Source of the DNA: Tubulanus polymorphus
Lineage: Eukaryota > Nemertea > Palaeonemertea > Tubulaniformes > Tubulanidae
Direction of reading: 5' to 3'
Assembly: GCF_964204645.1 (NCBI RefSeq)
Contig: NC_134029.1
Location: forward strand, 467,501 to 531,500
Length of the DNA: 64,000 bases
The translations under genes and the position numbers were made by a program. The first letter of the stretch is position 1. The number at the start of each line of letters is the position of its first letter. Positions 35,592-45,459 of the stretch are shown piece by piece. A model generated the notes under the pieces. That model was not told where the DNA came from and searched no databases. It saw nothing but the letters and a program-made list of their open reading frames with translations.

Positions 35592-38500
35592 TTATTTCAC
35601 CGATATTTTAACGAATGGTCGCAACTTTTGCAGCAGGACTAAAAATATCTGAAAAATCAACTCGATTAGTTCAAAAACCGCCAGTAAAGAAAGTCCGAGC
35701 CACAGTCCTATTGTACCGCCGATATCAGCCATCAGTCTGTTACCCTGGAAACAGAAATAGCGACATCTATGAGTGGAGGTAGGAATCAATAATTTAGAGG
35801 ATAATCAATAAGAGATACCGTACATCATAGGATGGAAGCTGCTGAATCTTTTGAAAGTTGATTTCCTGATAATAAACATCCAAACGTACTGTGTTTTTCC
35901 TATAAATATATACCGGATATATAGTGTTCGACGGTGTCACCACCTAGTGGAAGTAAATAATCGATTATGCAAATCAGACTCACTTGCTTTCTAACGAAGA
36001 ACCAAATTTGCGCTGTAAAAAATGGAAAAAGTTCATACGTCAACGAATTGATCTCGAGTTTACAGATTGATATTTCTGAGATTACCTTGTACATGTCGTT
36101 TGGCCATTGAGCTGACGAAATAGTCGCAGAAAAATCCACATTTCTACATTTAGAAAAAACAAATTTCCACCATGAATAGAATTTTCATAGCTTGACCATA
36201 GAAGTTGATATTCGCCATTGAACTTACAGACAGTCCATTTGACAGTCACATGGTAAAAGCCCCAGGGACCAGTCATACAACAGTTCGTCCAAACACGCAT
36301 CTTGTCTGGAACACGGTCTCGATTGATTCTGACTGGTTTCATTATCACCATTACTGACCAGATCAGAAAAGGCAGTCAAATTCAGCCCGAATGGAATCTC
36401 TTTCGAAAAACATTCACAGATACTAAACACATGCCTCTGGAAACACGTCTTATGACAACTCTGAAATAAGATTTGAAAAGAACCGAGGTTTAATATCGAT
36501 TGATGTTTGACTCGGCGGTGAGACGACTATTAACTTACAGAAACAGTGTAATCAACCCCATAAACCTCGGAATAAACAGACTTCTTGTGTTGATTTATCA
36601 GACCGTTTGGTTGAACGCATTTATCGGGATGTGGATCCGGTAACCGAATTACTTCAACCTGAAATAGACAATTATCTATCAGCAGCAGAATGGGCCCTGC
36701 AATATAGGCTAAGATATATTTGCTCTGTTCAAAGGCTTATCATTCTTTAGAATTCTAGAGCTACGCATATTACCGAATTCCAAATAAAATTTTCATAGGC
36801 CTATATCCAAAACAGAACGAACCCGTTTAACGCTGATAGAAGTGAGTGCTCCAGGAGCTGCGTAATATCCATAATCCTCAGGAAAAGGCATATAACCTGG
36901 CTCGTTTATTGAAACGCGAACTCCTGCGATATCTGTGATATCCGGAATATATTCAAACGGTTCTATATCTAACTGTAACTGTAAACCTAAAACAGACGGA
37001 TGTAAAATAATCATACATTTGTCATCAGTCATTATCTACTTCACACTGCGCCACGGGTGACTGAGTTTTGAAGGCAGAGTAATCTCCACGACCCGTGATC
37101 GAACGGGTCAGTCAATCGCCTTTGAGACCGGAGATCCGAGATCGAGCATCGCGAATTTTTCAGTATCATGTTCGGACGATGGTAATGGTCACTCACCGAA
37201 ATCAGGACCAGTCCTGAATGATTTCCAAGCTTTGGCATTGTTCCAACCTGAGTTAAAAACGTAGCAATTTCCGAAACGATTGGTGTTAAATTCTGTAAAA
37301 TTACTAAAAGAGGGAAATAAGAGATTAGATAAAACGAATGACTGTAGAACTGGGTACAGTATGACCCACTGGGCCCGGGTTAAAGATAATACCAGTCTAT
37401 GAAACCGGGCCCTGCTGTAGAACTGGGTACAGTATGACCCACTGGGCCCGGGTTAAAGATAATACCAGTCTATGAAACCGGGCCCTGCTGTAGAACTGGG
37501 TACAGCATGACCCACTGGGCCCGGGTTAAAGATAATACCAGTCTATGAAACCGGGCCCTGCTGGAACTGGTATCTAATACATACGCAGTCGTACACTTTT
37601 CCCCTGCATAAAAACAACTCTTCAACATATTCTTCAATTGATGTCCACTTTCTTTTCTCTTCCACATCGGAATCTTCGCCAAACCGTCAGTGAATGATCC
37701 AACATTTTCCCCTAGATCTGACGGCTGAAATGATAACAATTCACACACTTTGTTCGGGGTCTCGTAAATGCAAAAATAAGCTCGGTATTAAAGCAGTGTA
37801 TGGAACATACTGGAAGTTTCGTTTTAGAAGTTGTAGTTTGATTTAGACTAGTTGATGGTGACACTGGTGGTAGTGATGGTGATGCCGGTGGTACTGATGG
37901 TGGTACAGCATTCCTTTTACGTCTGAATAAATCACCCTGTAAATACATTACACGGGCACGATACAAAATAAAAAAACGTTTGATCTTGTAGACCAGATAT
38001 CAGAATGATCTACTATGATCATCAATTACAGTTACCAGATCATCAATTCCGGGTATATCTGGCTCCTCATAATCAGTTACATTCGGAGCTGCAGTTTGTG
38101 GATCGCTCCATGATTCAGTATTGATCGCAGCTGTAGTTTGGGGGTGGCTCCCAGATACAGTACTGATCGGAGCTGTAGTTTGAGGGTGGCTCCCAGATTC
38201 AGTATTGATCGGAGCTGTAGTTTGAGGGTGGCTCCAAGATGCAGTTGTTGCTGTGGTTTGTTCATCATCCTCTTCATCATCATCGTCGTATTCATCTTTG
38301 ATTTTGTTCCAGATTTTTGAAGCAACGTCTTGAAGATTAGTTGAACCTGTTTCGTCTTCTTCCAAAATCTCCGTGAGTTCAGTATCAAAATAGTTTTCTT
38401 TCGACAGCGATTTGATCTTTGATAATCTGTTCATTAAAATCAAAATTAAACTCCTATCAATTATCGGTTATTAGGTTTTGCAAGACTCTGGGTTCAGTTG

Positions 38501-39307
38501 CAAGTCATGGCGTAGATTTAAGATCAACCCAAGAACATTTTAGTTCTATAGTCAATCTAAAAGCTTAACACCACATTTAAGATTTAAGACCACTTAAGGA
38601 TGTACGACAGAAGGCTACTGTCGTGCTGCTGAGGATTGTATTTACCTGATAGGATTTACGTTACATATAGTCACAGCTGGAAATCTCAATTCGGTTTGAT
38701 ACTCGTAAGATACATCAGTTTTGACTGGGTGCGTTTTGTAGGTTTTCACGAATGACGCTAAAGTTATCACCAAATAACCTTAAATCAAACTCAAACAAAT
38801 CAAATTCGTTGCCTTATCGTTATAGACGCCTTCTATTAAATAAAACGTGATATAATCTATGGTTACTTTATGACGAAATCACTATGATAATATCATAGCA
38901 TGTCAAGCTGCGATGGCCGAGAGGTTAAGGCGTTGGACTCGAAATCCAATGGGATCTTCCCGCGTAGGTTCGAACCCTACTCGCAGCGAGTTTCCTTTTA
39001 CAACTTTTCGTTAATCGATTTTACGATATAAAGATCTCGTTATATTTTTACGGAAATGAAATTAATGGGTACACAATACTGACTCCTCTAGAGTAGTTAC
39101 TTTACTAATAGAGGGAACATATTTCACGGAAGTAAAATTAACGGGAATATGCTTACTGACTGCTGCTAGTGTTAAAGCTAACCAGATAATTTTTCTGAAC
39201 CAAGACGTTGTTCTTTCGATATTTCCAACACCGTGACAGTTAGTATTACTGGCCCAGTCTCTTATCACTCCACTAACAGTCTTACCACCTTCAGCTTTAT
39301 CGATCAT
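35592..39307 (-). CDS. DEG/ENaC-family sodium channel subunit (FaNaC/ASIC-like)
   Basis: Thirteen exons on the minus strand: 39157-39307, 38646-38757, 38036-38426, 37811-37936, 37585-37724, 37197-37303, 36823-36986, 36539-36658, 36228-36460, 36086-36143, 35984-36012, 35824-35899, 35592-35744. Phases agree; 619 aa. The N-terminus has the gating His-Gly (NTNCHGVGNI), then M1, then LRFPAVTICNVNPIR, the post-M1 signature. Cysteine-rich extracellular part: NFTEFNTNRFGNCYVFNS, INEPGYMPFPEDYG, YTVSSCHKTC, CECF, PCDCQMDC, FSATISSAQWP. The last exon has DIGGTIGLWLGLSLLAVFE, containing the G-x-S selectivity filter. Exons 3-4 insert about 170 residues of acidic and Thr/Pro low-complexity sequence, not usual for the family. 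Na+ conduction and gating by peptide or protons are family knowledge; the ligand cannot be read. The start at 39307 is the first ATG after an upstream in-frame stop, and an earlier exon cannot be excluded. Confidence 0.88.
37345..37567 (+). repeat. 73-bp tandem repeat, three copies
   Basis: Three nearly identical units with TAGAACTGGGTACAGTATGA, CCCACTGGGCCCGGGTTAAA and GAAACCGGGCCCTGCTG, in intron 5 of the DEG/ENaC gene, ending beside the exon 5 donor. Each unit has the self-complementary GGGCCC twice. Related ACCGGGCCCTGG text is near 13500. Confidence 0.9.
38094..38235 (-). repeat. In-frame 42-bp coding repeat in the DEG/ENaC gene
   Basis: Exon 3 encodes four imperfect 14-residue repeats of the type SHPQTTAPINTESG (variants ISTVSG and AINTESW). 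It gives a Thr/Ser-rich, probably O-glycosylated extracellular spacer directly after the acidic run DDDDEEDDE. Expansion is in multiples of three and keeps the frame. Confidence 0.85.
38907..38988 (+). tRNA. tRNA-Ser (CGA)
   Basis: Same mature sequence as the copy at 34067, with anticodon loop CTCGAAA. Intron 1 of the DEG/ENaC gene, antisense to it. Confidence 0.95.
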
Positions 39308-41381
39308 AGCGTCTTTATTGAGGATTTCAACCTTGAAGTGTTAATTAGAAAGACTCGTATAAGGGAGGCTCGAATCTTAGTGGGAAAGTGCCCTTCAAAA
39401 AGTAACTGCCAAAAAATTCGTAGCAAAAAGTGCCATTTTCATGGTGAAAAAGTGCTCTTTTGTTGAAACAGAACTGTGACTCAACAAAGCTTGACACGGG
39501 CCTGATATAAGGACTGGGACTACACTCGTGGGTGGGCTAGAGCTGCCGATAATTCTCGGTATAACACTTTGATTAAGATTAATAGGTTACTCCAGGGATA
39601 CATCAGACACATCCCAGTGAGAATTGCAACCGCGTTCCCCAGTATTAAAATATTGACTTTACGAATTGAATAATAGCATTAAATGAATCGAGATGGAATT
39701 AATTGAATTCAGAATTATTGTTCACTTTATGATCTACACGTGGAATATAAATATTTATAGTGATCAACAATAACTGGGTAAATTACAGGAACTAAAACAA
39801 TTATACATTTTCTAATTCAACATCAAACATGATTTGCTGGAAATGTGGTTTAAAAGCTCTGATGCAAATAGGTGTTACTCATTATAATAAGGAAAGCGTT
39901 ATTCTATACAGCAAGGTAAAATTAAGTTTTTGGTTCTTTTTTAAAATTGGGATTGAAATGTCGGTATTTTAAGGTTCGAATCTCCATGATAACTCTTTCG
40001 AGATTCTTCATTCCTCAAGCTCTCAACCGACAGATTCGAGGTTCGAATCCACGTCTTCGCTTTGAGTAACGGCGACATTTAAACGACGCGTACTTTATTC
40101 GCAAATATAGACAATACAGAAAATTAGTTTTGAAAAATAAAAACAGTTGAAGCAATTTCAACATTCATCCGGAGAAACCTAGCGTTTATTAGAAAATGAG
40201 TAAATTAGAAAACAAATAACCATTGATGAAACACAGTGAGTCCGTGTTGTGATGATAATGCATAAATCCCGCAAATAGAATGGAAAATGGTCTGAAAAGA
40301 GAATTCCTGAAAACGACAGGAAATAGTAGAAACTTTGAATAAACTCTTAACCCAAGGAAAAATTTCCGACTTTATTTCCATAATCATAGATTGTGGAATT
40401 TTTGGCTATACATTAACAAACCAATTTTTAAAAGGCGGATCATTTAAATGAACTGATTATGCCAGAATGAAGGTATACGACGAGAGAACCATTCAGAACT
40501 TACCGGAGTCGTGTTGCTATTTCCCATTGACTAAAGTCCAACTGATTCTGATAGAAAAAATAAACTATTCAACTGATTTTTTCTCGCAATTTCGATTATG
40601 TTTTAGCACTAGCCGCACTGGGAGAGAATGCGCAGGCAACAGTCATTATACAGATTTATACAGTAAATAAAATCACACAGCCTCCATTCAACAGCAAACA
40701 ATTCATGAATTGTTGCATTCGAAAAGTGTCCGACTAACTTCATCAATTACAGTTTCTATGACTACAGGAACAACGCCACCTATAATCAATTAAAGAGACG
40801 ACTGAAGTGCCTCATTGTTCTAAATTGCTAGTTTGTATTTTGTTTTGTTTCGCTAGAAATTGTATCTTTTTCATAGAAATGGAATTTGTTTTATTGCCGC
40901 GGCGTCGGTTATAACTAATAATCCAAATGTGTTTATATAACAGAGAAACCACAAAAAAACACCGGTCGCAATTTTCTAGTGGTTTTAATCAATTTATTAC
41001 GATTACAAAAACCTGATCGTCATCAAGTGGTGACAGCCGAATGTCAACAATAATTCACTAGATTGTCCTCGCATTAAAGATAACACACGCTAGAATCATC
41101 CATTGATGCTTCAAGTAGATAACGCAACATAGGTTCATGAACTTTTTAGATCAATATTAATTCATCGCCAGTCATTTTGTAATTAAGTAATTATCATTAG
41201 TTTCGTGTTGGAATGTACGTTTTAGTTTATATACAAATATTACGAAGAGTTTTTAGATCACGATGATTACAAGAAGAAACGCATGATGGACATCGACTAA
41301 CGAGGAACAAAGTTGTTTAAAAAAAAATCTAGAATATCAATGACGCGATCGGTTGAAAATGATTTTCCTAAAAATATGTGA
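39308..41381. other. Non-coding interval with simple dispersed motifs
   Basis: Presumed promoter side of the DEG/ENaC gene. I find no exon on either strand. A tRNA B-box-like GAGGTTCGAATCC at about 40036 lacks the rest of a tRNA. Frames at 40205-40387 and 40467-40670 have no support. Confidence 0.45.
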
Positions 41382-41455
41382 TGGCCAGTATGGGGCTCGA
41401 ACCCATGACATTCGCGTTATTAGCACGACGCTCTAACCAGCTGAGCTAACCGGCC
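41382..41455 (-). tRNA. tRNA-Ile (AAT)
   Basis: Reverse complement is 74 nt: acceptor GGCCGGT/ACTGGCC, D-arm TAGCTCAGCTGGTTAGAGC, anticodon loop CTAATAA (AAT), T-arm ATGGG-TTCGAGC-CCCAT. About 110 bp of its 3' flank is duplicated beside the tRNA-Ile at 56690. Confidence 0.95.
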
Positions 41456-43055
41456 GATGTGGAAGAATTCTTAACGAATTGTTTCCGTTGAATTGAATCA
41501 TACGTTATCAATGTAATCTTTTTTCCATACAATTTTGCAAATTAAAGTTCAAATGGTATAGTCTTGTGTTTCAAGACTGGCCTTAAGAAGTTAGATTGAC
41601 TAAAGACCAAAATGACCTTAGACTTGTCTTATATCCGACCCTTGACTGTGCAAGAGCTGTTGTGGACAATTCAAGGACAGTCGGTTCGTAAAAGTGAATA
41701 TCTCTTATTACTCCAATCTCTTATCATCTCTTCAAATTGTGCCTTATCTTCGGTTAATAGAACTCTATATTGTAATTAATATCGCGTGATAAGAAGGAGT
41801 TTTATTCCCTGTGAAGCGATGCATTGAATTTATTTCTTGGAATGTATCTCCTCATTCTCGCCGCACACCAGTCAGTGAGTGGTGTTGAGATGGATCAGCT
41901 GCCAGTATGATGGTGGTGATCATGGCCGTTTGGATAGAATTCACTGATATCACATTCATGCTATTGTTCCATATAAGGAGTTAAAACTTTGTTCACACAA
42001 AATTTTCAGAAGTAAGTAAATATTATTCTCTTTTTTTAATTATTTTTACGATGTTTAATGTATTTCACAAGATGACACATTCAGGATCCAGTTCCATATA
42101 TTTCCTAGTTACAGTTAACTCTAAGCTAAAATCTGTTTATTTCCGATGTTTTTATTCAAATTTGACTCAGAACTATGAAACTGGATTCCGGAGAGTATCA
42201 TGTATTAGAACATAAAAGAAACCTTTGTTTTGTGGAATTTCGGTTGACATTTTTACGGAATTCACTAAATTGATTTCTGCTTGTCACATATAAGGAAATG
42301 GCCTTGAAAATATTTATTGTTTTTCTCATTTTTCTATGTTTTGAAATGGGGAAAAACTGAAGGTTCTAAAAGGTGATAAATATAAATAAGGTGGTTGTGC
42401 ACTATCCTCCTCAGAAAAGTCAATGCGTATTGATAATTTTTTGTAGTTTAATACATGGTCTTCTGAAAATGGTTTTGAGAATCCTCTCACAATAATCATC
42501 CCCCAACCCCTAAACAGATTATATTATTGATAAGTGTGTTTAATTACGTCTGACAGAAGGCGTGATTTCGACGTTGATAGATTTGTTGTTTCAACTGTAC
42601 GCAAATAACCTGAAAGTTGTAAATTCAGAAATAGTCTTTTTTTTGTAACGTTGACGTTTAATCAAATTGATTGCACGCAGTTCGAATTAGAAAAAAAAAC
42701 CTTTTCAATTTGAAGATTGAGGCGTCACGCGATTATTTATTATAGTGAAGAGAGATTAGGAAGGAGAGGCCTGCTGAGGGAACCTGCTGAGAGACTAAGT
42801 GATCTTTAATCAAACTCTCCGCGATCACATGATGAGGTATGCTGCTCATACACTGGTTTGTGATGTTGATTATCAAGGAACGGGTTGTTGGCCACTGGCA
42901 AGACAATCTCATGAACCACTACATGTTTTACCATCAGTCAGTTTCCCCACCACCTGACGCCACCAACTTTTCTAGTTCAAATTCGATTCACTTGACTTAT
43001 GACATTTCAAAACTTTCAAATTTGTATTTAAATATGAAAAGAAATCCCGCCTTCA
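41456..43055. other. Non-coding interval
   Basis: AT-rich. About 41575-41640 belongs to the dispersed CTTAAG/TAGATTG motif family also at 435-500, 26190-26245, 38540-38590 and 45705-45800. The 94-codon frame at 42839-43123 runs into the CTCF-like cluster and has no splice or domain support. Confidence 0.45.
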
Positions 43056-43056
43056 C

Positions 43057-43258
43057 ACTAGCACCACCTAGCGGATCCGCGTTAACCTCAGTAGCATTTT
43101 CCCGCTTAATCTCAAAACACTGAATTTGCACTAGTGCCACCTAGCGGATGGCCGATTGAAAATGAGAAATTGGAAATAGAAATTTGAAGAACACTGAGTT
43201 CACAGTAGCACCACCTAGCGGATCGATCTCGCGTTCACACTAGCGCCACCTAGCGGGT
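43057..43258. promoter_or_regulatory. Cluster of four CTCF-like motifs
   Basis: Four copies of a 17-mer with the core CCACCTAGCGG at about 43058-43074, 43131-43147, 43205-43221 and 43239-43256; the last reads CTAGCGCCACCTAGCGGG. The core closely resembles the reverse complement of the bilaterian CTCF consensus (GCGCCCCCTAGTGG). All four are in one orientation. CTCF occupancy is inferred from the motif only. The copies could also be a short local repeat, but flanking sequence is not shared between them. Confidence 0.55.
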
Positions 43259-43704
43259 CTTCGATTGTTAGGTTCTCGGATGCCGATTTCCTCATCCGGT
43301 CCGCGATTCGTATAAATGTTTGGTTTCATGATGTATTCCGTGAATCGAAAGAAAAAAGATAATAAATTCACAACACGTAAAAATAGAACCGACGGTCTCT
43401 AAACACGACACGACCATGAAACAGCAATTCTGAGAATTATTTCCATAATCTAATGACGAGGAATGATACATCGAAACTAAGTTTATTATTGTGTGTGAGA
43501 GATGTGTAACATATCTAACTCGGTATGAATTGTTCAGAATCATAACCTGAGATAAGTTCTCTACGGGGACCAGTTTCATTATGCAGTTATACTGCGTTCT
43601 AACGCCATCGATTAGACCTGACAGAACATGGCGACCGGCGTTATTACCAGTGATGAAACAACACTCTGAGTCCGTGCTGCTGTTAAAACGATATAAAATC
43701 CTAC

Positions 43705-43790
43705 ACTTGAAATGAAAAGAGTCCGAAACATCATTTCCTTAAGCTAATGATTTATTCAACGTTTTGACTTCATCCTAATAGTCATCTTAA
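43705..43790 (+). repeat. Dispersed repeat of the 33 kb foldback family
   Basis: Contains AAAAGAGTCCGAAACAT, TTTATTCAACGTTTTGAC and CATCCTAATAGTCATCTT, matching the spacer and arm of the element at 33261-33418. A second diverged piece follows at about 43800-43840. Confidence 0.6.
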
Positions 43791-44935
43791 ACTAGCAGTT
43801 AATTCAACATTCCTATTATATCCCTATTGTCATCTTCAGCAATGTAATTAGTGTAATAATTGAATTGAGAATGACAGAATTTTCATTGAATTTTTGTTAG
43901 ATTTGTTCTTTCAAAATGTTGGCATTAACTCGTGACTCCTGACATTCAAAGTTTATTGATAACAGAATTTGTTGCTTTCCCGTGAAACCATTGTTACATT
44001 AAGTAGCTATGAATAACTTTGATAATGCATAGATTTAAGATTGATAAATTTAACCCATCAGGTAAAACAGAACGGGGTAGGTCTAGAGCCGAGTAGACCA
44101 GAAATGGAAAATGCATGTAAAAGATGACGTGTCAAGCTAGTGATGGATATGAGGTAACCTTGCTGCCGGCGACTCCACGCGATTCACTATTAGTCTGACA
44201 ACCAAGAGATGGATTTGACAATAAAACTGCGTTTATATTCGAAAAGTGTCGACAGAGGAATTTGACATTATCAAAACTTGTTGAAAGCTAAATTCTCACT
44301 ATCATTAGCCTTGAGATTCAAGGAACAATCTGGAAATCTGCCAAGCTCAGTCGATTCTTAAAAGATAGTTTAGCGACCAAGGTTTTTGACAAGTTTCTCC
44401 CAGTAAATTTATTGTGTTTTCTATTTTTATGCGTGATATTGTTATAGCGATCAAGTTACAGTTTATGGTGTTATTTGAGTCACCACTTAGAGGTGGCGGG
44501 TTCGAACTTTAATGTACCCGAACTATTCCGGGTTTGAGTCACGACTGAGACGATGATGGGTTCGAACCCCACAAACCCGTGCTATTTGATACAGACATAT
44601 TGTCAGTGTTTCCTCAGCTGGTTTACTGATATAAGTCCTGGATGTGACGGTTCCTCTCTTGTGAAGTTCAACACGCTGTTGACAATAAATATTGTTTATG
44701 CACAAACCGAATCCATCAATCACGTGTTTATAAATTAATCGATGACGTCATATCCGTCAGCGTGAGAAAACAACGATCCATCATCTGGCGGTCGGTTTTT
44801 ATAAAGACTATTTACACGAATTGACCTTCGATATAATGTAGCAGTAACACTCAATATGGTTATAGACTCTCTCTCTCTCTTTCTCTCCGTGGACACATCT
44901 GGGGTTATAGTCGTTAACACAGTGAAATATTACCA

Positions 44936-45167
44936 TTTATTCTGATCATTGCGTTCATGGGTCCTGGGGACTTCTTTAAACGTGTCGTAGTTATCACCGT
45001 AGTTTCTCCGTGGTGGCTGTGATAGTTATTTCCATACCACACAACCGCGACTTTATCCTTAGGGTTAACTTTGACATCCGGTCTATAAAAAACTGGGTCA
45101 TTGCTGATATTTTTTGTGGATTGTGAATTGTCTGATTGTAACCGTCGTTTGTTTGAATTTCTGGATG
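44936..45167 (-). CDS. Possible internal exon, family unknown
   Basis: Reverse strand: a good acceptor (TTTTTTCTACATCCAG) opens about 77 codons ending at AATG|GTAATA. The peptide includes NSNKRRLQSDNSQ, DPVFYRPDVKVNPKDKVAVV and WYGNNYHSHHGETTVITTT. It is hydrophilic and mixed in composition, unlike translated non-coding AT-rich DNA. No upstream exon is clear: the 40-bp array at 45234-45425 lies where one might be, and its first copy reads EWAKSESEELFPR on the minus strand but then shifts frame. Confidence 0.35.
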
Positions 45168-45233
45168 TAGAAAAAACATACCGCATATTCAGTTACACAA
45201 TAAACACGGCCCGGGGCTGTGTGTGGTTTCCGT

Positions 45234-45425
45234 TCAGCTCATCTCGGGAACAGCTCCTCAGATTCCTCTGATGTCCACTCGTCTCGGGAACAGCTCCTCA
45301 GATTCCTCTGATGTCCACTCGTCTCGGGAACAGCTCCTCAGATTCCTCTGATGTCCACTCGTCTCGGGAACAGCTCCTCAGATTCCTCTGATGTCCACTC
45401 GTCTCGGGAACAGCTCTTCTGACTC
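45234..45425 (+). repeat. 40-bp tandem repeat, about 4.5 copies
   Basis: Units of TCTCGGGAACAGCTCCTCAG plus ATTCCTCTGATGTCCACTCG, almost identical, with a diverged right end (GCTCTTCTGACTCAGATT). The period is not a multiple of three, so the array cannot stay open. Confidence 0.92.
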
Positions 45426-45459
45426 AGATTTTGCCCATTCTGAAGGCGCCTGTTTAAAT

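Noticed and set aside
37146-37303. Alternative DEG/ENaC exon 6 acceptor (TTTTACAG) read as NLTPIVSEIATFL
   Set aside because: Using the upstream TTTTAG acceptor restores NFTEFNTNRFGNCY, the family signature, in phase with both neighbours.
40020-40065. tRNA-like B box (GAGGTTCGAATCC)
   Set aside because: No D-arm, anticodon arm or acceptor pairing. Similar lone B boxes at about 24775, 31280, 44500 and 44560 were rejected for the same reason.
42839-43123. 94-aa plus-strand frame
   Set aside because: No splice sites or recognisable domain; overlaps the CTCF-like cluster.
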